A DNA stretch of 64,000 bases from Cristatella mucedo (lineage: Eukaryota; Bryozoa; Phylactolaemata; Cristatellidae), in assembly GCA_009760855.2 (NCBI GenBank), contig WPIO01000042.1, positions 762,501 through 826,500 on the forward strand. The letters are read 5' to 3'. Below, piece after piece: positions 1-11,845 of this stretch. The notes beneath the pieces are model-generated. The model made no database searches, was not told where the DNA came from, and saw nothing but the letters and a program-made list of their open reading frames with translations. The translations under genes and the position numbers were made by a program. How positions within the stretch are numbered: position 1 is the stretch's first letter; every line of letters begins with the position of its first letter.

Positions 1-569
1 GAAGCAGATTGAAACTGAAATGAATCAATTGAAGCTAAAGTAGTGACTTGCATACATTGATAAATCACGAATCAGTTATGTATATATTGGCATTCGAAGT
101 TTTTTGGGACTGGTGTTGTGCTATTAGTTGGCAAAATTTGCTGTGAATTTGAGCTAGTCATGTGCCTGAATGCTTTGTTATTTCCAATATGCTTTTATCA
201 GGTACGCTGGAGGGCCAATTGACGCCATTAAATTTGAAACTCATAACAACCTTCTCAAAAAAGTCTGGTGCATAAAAAGTATGCATTTGACCTGGAAAAA
301 CATCGTATTTCTTGGATCGTTGTTATGAGTAATAAATGTGTAACTGCTTCTTACGCAGTGCTAGGTTGTCGCTGCCCTGTCGCGCTAGGGGACGTTTCAT
401 GGCTCTATAAATATTAAATTATTGGTCTTTAATGCTCACCCGTTATTACAAGATTGCTCTCGAGGCAGGAACTCGTATTGGGAAGGTAGCTAGTAGACAA
501 CAAAGTATTTTCCAACGTGCAGCTTGTTTTCTTTTGATTAATCTTACGATATCGTTCCGGCTCAATGGA
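1..569. other. unassigned sequence
   Basis: I see no recognisable gene or repeat here. Short open frames occur on both strands near the right end but have no recognisable motif and overlap each other. The stretch runs up to the family A LINE tail. Confidence 0.5.
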
Positions 570-774
570 AACACTGTGCATGCTGCCACTAAACACTTTT
601 GCATGCTTACCCTGTGCATGTAACCCCTAACCATGTTATTCACGTTGTTTATCAAGCATGCTATTACTCATCATTCAATCGTGTTTCCCTTTGCGGGAAA
701 TGTAAAGCGCCTACAAAGATATTGAGTTCTCCGAGGGCGCTTTATCAAGTGCATTGTTTTTATTATTATTATTA
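570..774 (+). mobile_element. LINE family A, 3' UTR/tail only
   Basis: A 5'-truncated copy containing only the 3' UTR. It carries the family blocks in order: CTGTGCATGCTGCCACTAA, a second CCCTGTGCATG block, TTATCAAGCATG, TTTCCCTTTGCGG, then the hairpin AAGCGCC...GGGCGCTT and TTATCAAGTGC followed by a TTATTATTATTA tail. The same blocks in the same order recur about twenty times in the window. The abrupt 5' end and short-repeat 3' end are typical of target-primed reverse transcription. Confidence 0.85.
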
Positions 775-1261
775 GGTTCAGATTGCATCGATGAACAGCC
801 TGAGAAGTCCTTCAAGGTTGGCAGGAAGTTTACTCATCGCTCCTTACTCATCTTTAATCATCGCTCCCATCTGTTGTTTTTAAGTAGTACTTGCTATTCG
901 CCTACAGTGAATATTAGTACACTTTGTGGGGTTTTGGGTTCATATTTACTCGTAGTCCGGCCGAAGAATTGAGCTTCCGGTCTTAAAGAATTCAGCCGCG
1001 GCTTTCAGGATTTTTGGTGGCAACCTTTTGAGACACGAATAGAAATTGCAATTCAGATGCGATGTCCTCATTTTTTAGCTACCTTGATCTCTTAAAATAT
1101 AGCTCTGCGTGCAACGTTTATTGCTGTAATTCATAGATGCATCAAAATATGGTTGGTAGCTCTACAGACACAAGTTCTGATGATGATAACGCAAGGTTTA
1201 CTAAAACATATATAGTTATTTAATAACTATTAATTTGACTTGGCATCTGAGCGACCGTTGC
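775..1261. other. unassigned sequence
   Basis: No gene or repeat recognised. A 72-codon frame on the plus strand runs in from the LINE tail and has no motif. Confidence 0.5.
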
Positions 1262-1398
1262 GATTGTTCGTTCGTTCGTCTGGCTATGCCTTCTCTGCGG
1301 GGCAGGCGGAGTGGGCGTGGCTTCTTCCGGCCCAGTGTTCCTTCTTGACCTCTTGAAATGGCCTAGTGGTACGAAATGTTTGCCAACCTCTGGTTTAG
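1262..1398 (+). repeat. interspersed repeat R1, copy 1
   Basis: About 135 bp that match the reverse complement of 43195-43336. Shared blocks in order are GTTCGTCTGGC, a GC-rich CTCCGGCCCA-like middle, CCTTCTTGACC, TGAAATGGCCT and TTTGCCAACCTC. Flanks differ, so this is an interspersed repeat of unknown class. I see no terminal repeats. Confidence 0.6.
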
Positions 1399-1560
1399 AT
1401 CATCTGCCTCAATGAGACAATTTTTTGCATAGATACAGAATTATCCTATGCATTCTGGAAAACCTGGTACTACAATGGCCTGACCATAGGAATAGTCTTA
1501 TCCACTGAATTTTCAAAAAAAAACAGCCGGAAACACGGGCGACAAGTTAGAAACTGACGT

Positions 1561-2043
1561 TTGCTTCACGAGCTCTTCAGCTACATGGTATGGTCTTCAT
1601 ACTTTCAGCTATGTTTAAAGCTGAATAAAGTTGGGCTTTCTAAAAGGACGACAAAAATTCCAAACTTGCTAAGAAAATGGCATCTCAGACTAGCTTGCAT
1701 CCATGAAAGAAAACGTAGGTACGTGAAAAACTCAGCGAAAACTCGACGAAACCACACCCTCTCGCTCTGCAGCCTGGCCAGACCTCACTCCAGTCTTTCT
1801 TCGCCAGCAAGTAGAGAACAGAAATATAACTCCGACTGCGGTATAGCTAGCTTTATTGACCAAAAGAAGACCGCTGAGCTGAAAACGAGGTTCTACACGA
1901 CTATTATTCGTGGCGATATAGAGTTTTTCAAGACCTCGGTCCTTTTTGGGTCTCGGTTATCACCAATAGTCCAAATGGGCGATTCCAGGTTGTCTTGCGA
2001 AAAATCAAGGATGACGATAAAAGCGCCTACATTTTCACTTTAA
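1561..2043 (+). other. unrecognised open frame followed by AATAAA
   Basis: An open frame of about 160 codons, starting from TTG rather than ATG if read full length. The product would be basic, rich in Arg, Lys and Ser, with no motif I recognise. The stop is followed within ten bases by AATAAA (2048-2053) and a T-rich stretch, the order expected at a 3' terminal exon or an old retrocopy. Frames of this length also occur by chance in 64 kb, and nothing supports splicing or translation, so I do not call it a gene. Confidence 0.2.
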
Positions 2044-2053
2044 ATTAAATAAA

Positions 2054-4237
2054 GTAATACCTGTTTTTTTATTCAATTCATGGTAGCTACTTGTCATATT
2101 AGAGCCGTAAGTATTACAAACTTGACTACAAGTATGACTGTGGGGACTTTTGTTGACGCGACAGAGTTACTCAAGGAATTGAATTCAAATTCGTTGAATG
2201 TACTACCCGTGACGTAACATTTTATTGTTGGTGTTAAAATCTGAAGCTGCTCTGTAGCGATCGTTGCAATATCCAAATTACACCGATTTTTCTCTTGCCG
2301 CAACGGCTCTCCATTTAGAGGTTCTTGACCTTTATGAGTTGTCCGGTCACTTGTTTTCCGTTCACTATATCACTCCGGCGTTGCGACCGGAAATTTTCCC
2401 AACCATGTCATCCTTCCCCTTTTTCCTGGCTCAGATGTTTTAGCCCGTGCTTCCAGCCAAACTGAAATACTTTGGGGCCCGCCAAGCGTTTAGCTCTCCC
2501 TACCGACATAAAGACCGCCCTCCCCACTGAGGTCACGACAATCCAACTTCAACTAGACAATATTGAAAAAAATGCTAAACCTTAATCACTCGACCTTTAA
2601 ATTATTTGAGAAGTCCACATGAATTGACCGTTTAATGCATGCGAGTGAGGATTGTGCATTTAAATGGTAACCAATTGACATGCTTACTGTTTGCAAGAAA
2701 ATGTGAAGAGTCTTCACAGAGAATTAGCCCATGCCCTCATACAATGCTAGGTGCTTACTTTACTTCACCATTTACATGTGGATTAAAAAGTGCAGTCTCA
2801 TATTTAAAACAGAAATTCGGATTGGAAATACTTCAGTTAAGGAATATGTTCATAGGTATAATGTAACCGAAGTCATTACTGACCCACTAATATCAAGGGA
2901 ACCCGTGATAACGCAAGCTAAAATAGAGAAATGCAGTCCTATTAATGCTAGAATTTTATTTCTTCAGAAAAATCTTTATAAACCTCGAAACACCGAGAAA
3001 AAAACAAAAATAATGAATCTTTTTATATATTTTTTTTTACATGGAAATGCTTCTAAATTATGAAGGACTGTCAGACGTTTCATCAAATGCAGGCTCAGTG
3101 GGTAGATCAGTCACTTATGCTGGCCGGCTAGAGCAGAGATGTAGTTTCATTTAGAAGTGTGAACGCATTAGAAAGTTATATAACACAACTCTACAGAGAT
3201 GGAACTTGGCTGCTGCCGAAGGTTCACCGAGCCCCGTAATCTTTTACAAGCAAGCTGAAAGGGGAATTCTTTTATCTAATAGTTCATGTAAGGATTTTTA
3301 GTTTTATCAATCAAAAACATGCCTGATATACAACATGCAATCTGATGAAAAAACCACTTACTGCTTTTCACCTTGCTTGTTATTGAATACGGCATTATTC
3401 GCGTTACGGACCTTGAACTGGCAACTAACGTAAATGCAAATTATGGCTTAAGCACAAAACTTTGGTTTGAATAGGAAGAGCTTAAATTAGAGAACAGTGA
3501 AGAAAGGAGTGAGGAATCATCCCCAAATAGGAAGCCAGATAGAGCTTTGCATGCAACTTCGGGAAGAATCTCACAGTCCGGTAAAAAGGAAGTGATCTAA
3601 GTAACAGCACACTAAATATCACGGTCACTGTCACCATTGATTTAAGCAAATGTAGACAGTCAACCTCCGACTTTGGAAACAGAAATCGACCGGAAGAAAT
3701 GGCTTAAGTCAAATTTTCGCAAGTTGAGAATCGTATAAGATAGCATACAGTACCCACAATGCATGGCTGTAAGACATTATTTCCTGCCAACGCTTTTCAG
3801 CGTTGTCAAATATACTGTTGATGTTCGGATGTTTTAGGTTTTCTTATCATTTGATAAATTTGAATACAGTTTGGTTTCCAATTTTTGCGTGACCGTAGCT
3901 GAATTTGTATCTCCGAATTTTCCAAGTTAAACCATCAGAATTTGGCAGCCGACTGCTTACGATTTAAGCTTATAAATACTCATATGAACGTACGAATGCA
4001 CGCACGCATATATACGCACGCACATATAATATAAGCTTACAAGCATTCTCACAGGCAGGTCTACATGTACATGCGATCTCAGGAACAAAGGTCTCTCCTT
4101 ACCCGATACACAATTAAAGAAGGACATGCACCCACAAATAAGACAAATACAATTAAACCTGACTATACTGTCACACTTAGGTTAATGATTTACAAATGCA
4201 CCAGCAATACGTCTAAACATTGTATTACATTTACCAA
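2054..4237. other. unassigned sequence
   Basis: No gene or repeat family recognised. It contains an A-rich then T-rich stretch near 3000-3050 and ACGCACGCATATA-like impure microsatellite near 4000-4030. Short frames around 2640-3063 look random. Confidence 0.5.
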
Positions 4238-4367
4238 ATATATATATATATATATATATATATGGTAATATATATATATATATATATATGTGCGCGTGTG
4301 TGCGCGTGTGCGCGCGTGTGCGCGCGTGTGCGCGCGTGCGCGCGCGTGCGCGCGTGCGCGCGCGTGT
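4238..4367. repeat. compound microsatellite (AT)n then (TG/CG)n
   Basis: Alternating AT (4238-4289, one TGGTA interruption) passes directly into alternating TG/CG (4290-4367). The whole stretch is alternating purine-pyrimidine. Open frames across it on both strands are repeat translations and are not genes. Confidence 0.95.
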
Positions 4368-4497
4368 TGTTCTTGAAAAGGGAGTCGCAGGTAGCCCCCC
4401 ATAGCCCCGGCAGGGCAAGGCTCCTCCAGCTAACATAATTCAATAAATTCAAATATTTCAATAAATACTGTATAAATAAATAAATCTATTTATTTGT

Positions 4498-4498
<1 letters not shown>

Positions 4499-4533
<35 letters not shown>

Positions 4534-4534
4534 G
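4499..4534. repeat. (AT)n microsatellite
   Basis: About 36 bp of alternating AT with one TGTA interruption. Confidence 0.9.
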
Positions 4535-4713
4535 GATGTAATGCTGCAACTTTATTGTCAGAAATAACGTACATGTCCTCATGGCCAGCCTGTTATTCGG
4601 CTGCCGAGGCACTCAGGTCAAACAACGGAAGCTTCGGCTGCTTTGTGGAACCAGCTATTTTTGCAAACATACCCTAAAAATCACTCCGCTGATCCAGCGA
4701 GCTGCAATATTGT

Positions 4714-5835
4714 TTGGTTTCTTTTAATTTGAAGAACTCTCTGGTTATAAAAACTTTAAAATGTACAATAACCCTTCTTTTACATTGCTGTGGCGAGAGA
4801 TTAATTACGGGAAACAGCGTGAGTATAGCTTTTGAGGCAGACATATCGGAATTCCTCTCTCTGCTGAAATATGGAGTACCTCAGGGCTCAGTGCTAGGTC
4901 CGGTTCTTTTCACGGTTTATACTCTGCCTCTTGCTGATGTGATTGCCAAGCACAATCTAGGCTTTCATTTCTATGCGGATGACACTCAGTTGTACCTTTG
5001 CTTTGATCCCTCCCAGCCTTCGAGCACATCAAATTCTCTAAACTCACAAGCTGCATGCATTGATGACATCCGCACATGGATGGCAGCAAATTTTCTAAAA
5101 CTTAACGATTATAAAACTAACTTACTAGTTATGGGCAAACCCAGTGTGATCCAGAGATTGGAAAGGCTGACTCTCAAAATTGGCTCTGCCAGCATATCTC
5201 CTGTTGAATCAGCTCGAAATCTAGGTGTCATATTCCAAAGCGACCTCTCGTTAGACGACCATATCAGCTCCACAGTCAAATCCGCCTATTTTCAGCTTCA
5301 TAACATTGCTAAAATTCGGGCTTGTTTAGATAAAGATACCACATCTAAGTTGGTCCATGCATTCGTGACATCCCGTCTCGACTTCTGCAACTCGCTGCTT
5401 ACTGGCCTAACAGCACGTGCGATCAGGCGATTGCAGCTGGTGCAAAACTGTGCAGCTACGCTTTTCTGTCGTGAGCGTCGCAGTTGCCACATTACTCCAC
5501 TTCTCGCCGACCTGCACTGGCTACCAGTCAAGCAACGGATTGACTTTAAGGTTTTGTCGCTCACTTTTTGGTCCCTTCATTCTATGGCTCTAGCCTATCT
5601 TTCACATATACTACCCCATCAGGCCAAGCATCGTACCACCCGCTTTTCGGAATCCAACTGTCCAGAAATACTTCATACAAACCTTAAATCCTTTGGAGAC
5701 CGTGCATTTAGTTCATATGCTCCCAAAGCCTGGAACTCCCTCCTGACCTGCGTCAGAACATCCCCTGACCTGACCACATTTAAAAGGAACCTAAAAACAC
5801 ACCTATTTAGGACAGCATTTAGTGGGTCCCTGTGA
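4714..5835 (+). pseudogene. reverse transcriptase C-terminal part (LINE family A)
   Basis: An uninterrupted 373-codon frame whose last ~345 residues are non-LTR reverse transcriptase. GVPQGSVLGP is at about residues 54-63 and the catalytic FYADD box near 86-90, followed by NFLKLND, ARNLGVIF, SRLDFCNSLLTGL, LHWLPVKQRIDF near 267 and FGDRAF..APKAWNSL near 326. These are standard for CR1/L2/Jockey-type RTs. The endonuclease and the N-terminal RT boxes are missing because the insertion is 5'-truncated, so no working enzyme can be made. The first ~25 codons read pre-insertion DNA. It is the best-preserved family A frame in the window, which suggests a relatively recent insertion. Confidence 0.9.
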
Positions 5836-6064
5836 TTCGTCCTTCATGTGCTTATGCGTGCTGACACTGTGCATGCTGCCACTAACCACATTTGCATGCT
5901 GACCCTGTGCATGTCACCCCTAACCAAATTATTCATTTCGTCTGTTTTTCAAGTATGATTTTACTTACCATTCAATTGCATTTCACTTTACAGCAAATGT
6001 AAAGCGCCTTGAGAGAGATTAAGTTCTCTGAGGGCGCTTTATCAAGTGAATTATTATTATTATT
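4790..6064 (+). mobile_element. LINE family A copy with RT and complete 3' end
   Basis: The 5' edge is placed where the frame first matches the LITG..SVSI segment found in other copies. The element then runs through the RT frame, the 3' UTR with the two GTGCATG blocks, the hairpin AAGCGCC...GGGCGCTT and TTATCAAGTG, ending in (ATT)n. This copy is a useful reference for aligning the others. I could not identify a convincing target-site duplication by eye. Confidence 0.9.
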
Positions 6065-7104
6065 TCTGATAAATTTTGTCCGATTTGCATGCGTAACTCG
6101 GTTGGAAGCTCTTTCAGTACGCTTACTTCTGCATTGGCGTCTTCCTCACGACAATAATTATCATAACGTGTGGCTTATGTTGATCCTCATTTTGATGAAG
6201 ACAATTGTATTTCTGCCACCGGATATTGAGATCCACATCCGTAACACAGGGAGGGCAGTCTTAAATAGAAACACTTTCAGGTGCAACATACTTTAGGTCT
6301 CCATATCTAGCACGAGATTTAAAAGACAAATGAATAAGAGTACCAAACAAACAACAAAATAAGCTTTTAATGTCTAGCCTTGGTTGGCTTGTGTGAAAGT
6401 GCGAACATATTAACAGATTAGTGGTAATTATTGAGGTGTATTTCAAGAGATCTCATCGATTTGATACCTTTAGCAATAATCACTAGATAATATTCGCTCG
6501 ACGAGAGGATGGCTAATGGTCTTGCTCTGCACTAAATATTGGACTGGCAAGTTGCTTTTGTCCATGGCTGGTGCCGGTACGAACACTAAATGTTGTCCAC
6601 ATACTTTACGGGGACTGGCTTGAGGGCTGTAAGATTTCCTTTCGCTGCATTCCCATCAACTAAACAGATAGAAAGACGTTTTCTTTGTCTTGTCATTTTC
6701 AATTAAAAGCCTGGCAGAAGCCTTTTGAAGACTGCTGGAATCCAACTAAGGCCATCGAAAATCTGCCGTGTGGGCAACTGGATATCTAGGCTCACCTGCT
6801 AAATGAGGTCAGTATTCTCGTTCATGAATTTTAGTAGAAAACTAGAGCTTTTACAAGAATGATGGCGAGTTTTAGGGGACCGTGCAGGGGCTTATACTAT
6901 CTTATCTTCATTAGCATGTACATGAGAATATCGAGGTATATTGCTCACCTGGGCTCAGCAAGTCAAAGCGATGAGTGTTACTAAGTATCAGGATTGTGGA
7001 AAGTAAAAAGTGTGATTTTTGCATTTTAAATTATTTATTTGAATTTTTCTCTATTTTATTTACGTTTTATAGTATTTTTTTAAGCCAGGGCTGGCAGTTC
7101 AGCG
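6065..7104. other. unassigned sequence
   Basis: No gene or recurrent repeat recognised. AT-rich around 7020-7080. Confidence 0.5.
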
Positions 7105-7185
7105 TGTATACAATTCTTTATTGCCCAGCTCAATCCACGAAGGTCGCCCTTAGGAGTCTTCTGCTGCTATGAAAACGAGGCTGTT
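7105..7185 (+). mobile_element. tRNA-derived SINE, 3' part only
   Basis: A degraded copy of the SINE body. It keeps TTCTTTATTGCC, a CTTCTGCTGCTATG-like block and the shared 3' end GAGGCTGTTAAATGAGCT, which recurs in the copies at 18679, 29772 and 63187. The tRNA-like head is absent or unrecognisable. Confidence 0.6.
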
Positions 7186-7400
7186 AAATGAGCTCATCTC
7201 TATACAATATTCCTCACGTGGTTGTTGAATAAAACTTTCTGATTTTATGTTCGGATTTCTATTGCTATGATAATTACAGTATTTCCTGTTTGCTTAGTGG
7301 TTACGGTAAACCATCGAGCTTTCTGGTAAATTATCCGTTGGGCTTAGTAAGTATAATTCACTGTTTCCAGGATGTTGGCTATAGTCTTTGTGTTAAAAAT

Positions 7401-8195
7401 GATAATAACAATAAAAATACATTTGACGTAGCGCCTTCAGAGAACTAAATCTCTTTCTCGCCATTTTACACTTGCTGCAAAAGAAGTACGATCAAATGGT
7501 TAGTGGTAGCATACTGAATAAGCAACAAGAATAAAATGGTTAGGCGTGACATGCACAGGGTCAGCATGCAAGTATGGTTAGTGGCAACGTGCTGAGTTTC
7601 AGCACGCATAAGCACATAAATAACGAATCATATGACCCACTGAATGCTGTCACAGATAGATGCGTTTTTAGTTTCTTTTTAAATGAGAACAAGTCAGGGT
7701 ATGTCATGACACCGGTCGGGAGTGAGTTCCAGGCTTTGGGAGCATACAAACTAAAGGCACGGTCTCCAAAGGATTTGAGATTTGTATGAGGTATGGGTAA
7801 ACAGCTAGATTCCAAAAAGAGTGTGACTCGATGCTTCAAGCGGTAGGGGACTAGATCCAGCAGGTAGGCTGGGGAAAACAATGAAGGAACCTAAAAGTGA
7901 CTGACAGAACCTTGAAGTCAATGCACTGCTTGACTGGGAGCCAGTGCAGCTAGGCGAGAGGTGGTGGAATGTGGCAACTGTGATGGTGATGACAGACAGG
8001 CCTAACTGCAGAGCTGTGCATCAGCTGTAAGCGCCTGAGTGCACCAGCCGGTAGATCGGCAAGCAGTGAGATACAGAAGCCAAGACGGGATGTCAAAAAT
8101 GCATGCACCTATTTAGATGTGGCATCCCCGTCTAAACAAGCCCGAATTTTAGCAACATAATTTTACTGGAAGTAGTTCAGACTTGACTGTAGAGC
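7401..8195 (-). mobile_element. LINE family A copy, 5'-truncated
   Basis: Reverse-oriented copy. Reading the minus strand from 8195, it starts inside the RT at the segment matching DHISSTVKSAYFQLHNIAKIRA, continues through the LHWLPVKQ-equivalent region and FGDRAFSLYAPKAWNSLP, then the 3' UTR, hairpin and an AT-rich tail at 7401. The frame is broken upstream; only 7561-7881 stays open. The YADD box is not included. The hairpin stem carries changes on both sides. Confidence 0.85.
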
Positions 8196-10769
8196 TAAAG
8201 TGATTGTTTAATGAAGGACACTTTAAGTTGAATTTCGTCTGCTCACTGTGCGGAGGGTCAATGACTGAGCAGAAAGGCACAAGCTGCTTTCTTTTATATG
8301 CAGCTTTAATATCCCGTAGTAAAGGTTCGTTACACAGACAAAGTAATAATATAAATCTAATAGATACTGTTACGAGAAAGATGTCCCATGGTGGTCACAT
8401 GTGTGGAATTCTTTTATAGCCTCAGTTACCAACTAATAGTAGTTTGCAAAAAGCCTGACAGGGAGACTTATGTTGCTATTTAGAATAAAAACATCTAGGT
8501 CTAAAGTGCTATGCATTAGGTGATAGTTGTCTTACCCGCAACTGCCTACTATTCTTACATATATACCATCCATATTTTGCACTGCTGTGTTATTTCCCGA
8601 TACGTCAAATTTATACACCAGCATTAATACAACGGTTGATCAGATCATACTCAAACAACTTCAACATTGTTATGCCTTCTTTTTAAGCGAGGGTAATATA
8701 ATAACCATAATACTACGGTTTATGTATAACAATTTAGTATAACGAAATCCCTTACAGTCAGCTTACGTATGCTGAACACTAAGCACTTCACATTTCTGCT
8801 TGTTTTAAAGTAGTCACATATCTGCTAATTTAATTTCACTAATTTAATCTGAGCTGCTCTACCTAAGGTTCCTATTTCTCTTCTCTCACTCTAGGTACAC
8901 AAGCGCATGTGTGCATCTATATGTATGAGTCAGCTTATACGTATTGGTACGGGAAGGCGTCTGTCTGATTCCTTATCTGACAAATTTTAAGGAAACCACG
9001 GGATCATGAAACCTGCCGTGAGTTGCTTCCCGCAAGAAGGAAGATCTAATATTCTTGGCTTATTGCTCTACCTCTTTCAAAGGCTTTCCCCGATGACATC
9101 ATCGAAGTCTTCTACCAGCTCTAAAGAATTAGCTGTCGTTCTCAGGGAAGAGTGAGAGATTTGCATGCCTCCATTGTTTAGAGTTCCGCTAATTGGCTGG
9201 TATAGATTTTCCGACTGCATTAGAAGCCAGTAAAGCCTAAGCATGCAAGTCAACAGACACGCAACGCAACGGACGCACGCAGACAGGGTCATGAATCGTT
9301 CACTTATTAGCTACCGTGGTTCTTTCTGGTCTGAAATGACTTGATTGCTAAGTGACCCTTGAACGTTATACGTAAATGCTTCTCTAGACCGCAAAGCAGG
9401 CAAAGCTCGGGCCCCCAGAAGACTCGGCCTCTGAATCTGCGAGGTTAACATGATTAGCTGACCATTACCAAGGAGTGGGCCACAGCTATTAACTGGTTGA
9501 TGAAAGCTATTAGCGAGCTCCTGCTTTTAAATGGGTCCTCTTTTTCGGAGATTTTCAAAATGAGCTAGCCATAAAGAGGCAATGAAGAGTTAATCGATAT
9601 CCCAGTGCTCTGCCGCGGGTCAGCCAATTCAACTAATGTGTTTTTGCCTGGTATAAGGATTGCTTCACGATCAAATGGCATGTCGGTTCTCTGGTTCCGA
9701 TGCGGGTCAGTGAGAGGAACAAAGGCCTCGGTACAACATCATCGTGCCTGTCAGTGCTGCTAATCCCTAACTTAATCTTGTTGGCGGCAGGCTATTTTAG
9801 AAAGGCATTCCCTTAAAGCCCTCAAGGTCAGCTTAAAGTAAAGAAACCCTGCATCTACTATTTGGAATCTCAAAGTTATTGACAGCTGCTTGAATGTTTC
9901 TAAGGGCGATTGGGTGATTAATAGAGGCACAATAGTCACAGAGCTAGGCTTGGCTGTGCAGATTTTTTGGAGGGGCACGAAGCCGGATGCTTTAAAATGA
10001 AAGTAGTGCTTGCATGCAGCTGCAGATCTCTTCACTTCATCTTGGTACTGCTGCTGCAAAAGTATGAATGGACTGATCGTGAGACGAGGTTAAAAACAAA
10101 TTGGTAAACGATAGCTCAGCTCAAGAAGCTGCCAAAATATTGGATAGAACTCGAAGGCCCACATGCACAGAGACACTAGAGCCCCCCCCCACAGCGCGAT
10201 TGCACCACTTAGAACAACACGACGAGTGGAAAGAGAAGGCTGGGATAACTTTGTCGGTTTAATAAAGTAATTTGTATCGCTGTACAATTTCTTTGACCAG
10301 TCAAAGAAAAACTACTGCCGAAGGCAGACAAAGCCAGTGCCACCAGCATCGATCGTTTAAGCTAGCAGGTACTCAGCTTTTGTATCGTTAGATTCTAAGC
10401 TATGATTTTAACCTTGGTCTTTGACCAGCATATGTGGCGAACTTTAAATGTGCTTGGCCTCATCGTGGCAAAAGGAAAAACGGATGTGCCGATCGCTGTG
10501 GCAGCACCAGCTTATAGTTCAAGTAATAGCTATTCTCCTCGTGTCGTGACAGCAAGCTGCAAAATTAAGTGAACCGTCACGGCGTATAAACATGATGAAG
10601 TTCTCACTTGCAAAGTTAAACTGTTTAGTTTGAAACAGTAAGCGAAAATATCTTTATCATTATCTCCAACGGAGGCTTTTCTTCACTTCTTCACTCATAA
10701 ACGTGGGCACAAAGTATCAGCTTAAAGTACTTAACGGGAATTCCAAGCTGAAAGTTATGACTGCTTCGT
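8196..10769. other. unassigned sequence with one exon-like frame
   Basis: No repeat family or known gene recognised. It contains the exon-like minus-strand frame at 9077-9214 listed separately. A run of nine C lies near 10180. Confidence 0.45.
9077..9214 (-). other. possible terminal coding exon, no known family
   Basis: On the minus strand a pyrimidine-leaning tract ending CTTCTAATGCAG precedes a 46-codon phase-0 frame. It begins SENLYQPISG, passes SHSSLRTTANS and finishes with the acidic tail ELVEDFDDVIGESL and a stop. The composition is unlike a random frame, and the acceptor is well formed. There is no AATAAA close downstream, no upstream exon was identified and I recognise no family. 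Chance remains a good explanation. Confidence 0.2.
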
Positions 10770-10865
10770 TGAACAGTAAACTGTCCACTCATCCTTTTCA
10801 GCGGTCCCGAGCTACGACTTCCATGCGACTCACTACCTTTCCCTTTGCAGCAAATATAAAGCGCC

Positions 10866-10904
<39 letters not shown>

Positions 10905-11190
10905 AGTTCTCTGAAGGCGCTTTATCAAGTGCATTATTATTATTACAATTATTACCTCATCTGTTCTCCTGACTCTGCTATCCGTCCCACTTTCTCTTTG
11001 TTGCGTGCGACAAAGTTCGTTGGCTACCGAATACATACCATAAGCCGCTTAGGCTGTGAGTGCACTATACACAACTCTCCTAAGGAACACTCACATAGTC
11101 TGTGTGACTTTGTGGAGTTACAGACGGATATACATAACATTATTACATTTCACTCACAAAAGTCATTACAGCTGTCCACTAGACGCTAGT
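10770..11190 (+). mobile_element. LINE family B 3' UTR, interrupted by a family A tail
   Basis: Matches the 3' UTR of the family B copy at 51430-52920. The left part (TTTTCAGCGGTCC...CTCACTACCT) ends at 10840. The right part resumes at about 10957 with ACCTCATCTGTTCTCC and continues through TTTCTCTTTGTTGCG, TTGGCTACCGAAT, AAGCCGCTTAGGCTGTGAGTG and GACTTTGTGGAGTTACAGACGG. The interruption is a nested family A insertion listed separately. Confidence 0.85.
10841..10957 (+). mobile_element. nested LINE family A tail with expanded (GA)n in its hairpin
   Basis: A 115 bp, heavily 5'-truncated family A 3' end (TTCCCTTTGCAGCAAAT, hairpin, TTATCAAGTGCATTATTATT) inserted inside a family B 3' UTR. The flanks read ACCT on the left and ACCT on the right, a probable short target-site duplication. 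The AGAGAGAGATT part of the hairpin has grown to roughly 17 AG units. Confidence 0.85.
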
Positions 11191-11427
11191 ACACTATGAG
11201 GGTATTTGATAAATGGTTACTCGTGCTTAAGTATTGGTATTTGAATTCTGACAGAGAAAAGCGTTTCTTCAACTGTCTGACAGCTACTGGGACATGGCTT
11301 CAGCGACTTATGTAAGAAATTGATTTTCAGCTGGCAGGAGCAGTTTCATTCGCTTCTTCCTAATCAGCCCCTACGACTTCTAGTAGTTCTGTCAGTGCAA
11401 CTCAGCTAAAGGATCTATAAGTTTGTA

Positions 11428-11459
<32 letters not shown>

Positions 11460-11845
11460 TTATATACAATATAAATGTTAATAACTAGTTATATCCAAAA
11501 ATCTCATAACTCATAGGTGTGTATCTTCAGTGTTTTCAACCTTTGTTATATGCAGTTCGATGACACACTTTCTGTAGTCTTATCACTTGCACCTGTCTCA
11601 GGAGATACTTAAATGTCGATCTTTAATGATACAATTTGATTGTAAACTATTCAACCAGCTATAAAAATTCGTACCGTTGCTTTAAATTGCATGTATCTGT
11701 ACATGTGCTTGAGCACATATTTCAAAGCTCCTAGACATTCGCAAATTATTCCCATAGTTGCTTGAAAACACGCTAATATATTATGGCAATAACTAAGCAT
11801 ACATGCATGTTTACATCACCGAACCATCATTGTAAGCAAATTAGG
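11191..11845. other. unassigned sequence with a short (AT)n
   Basis: No gene recognised. An (AT)n run is at about 11430-11462. Confidence 0.5.

Noticed and set aside
1561-2043. A host protein-coding gene ending in AATAAA
   Set aside because: No motif, no ATG at the full-length start and no splice evidence; AATAAA is common in this base composition.
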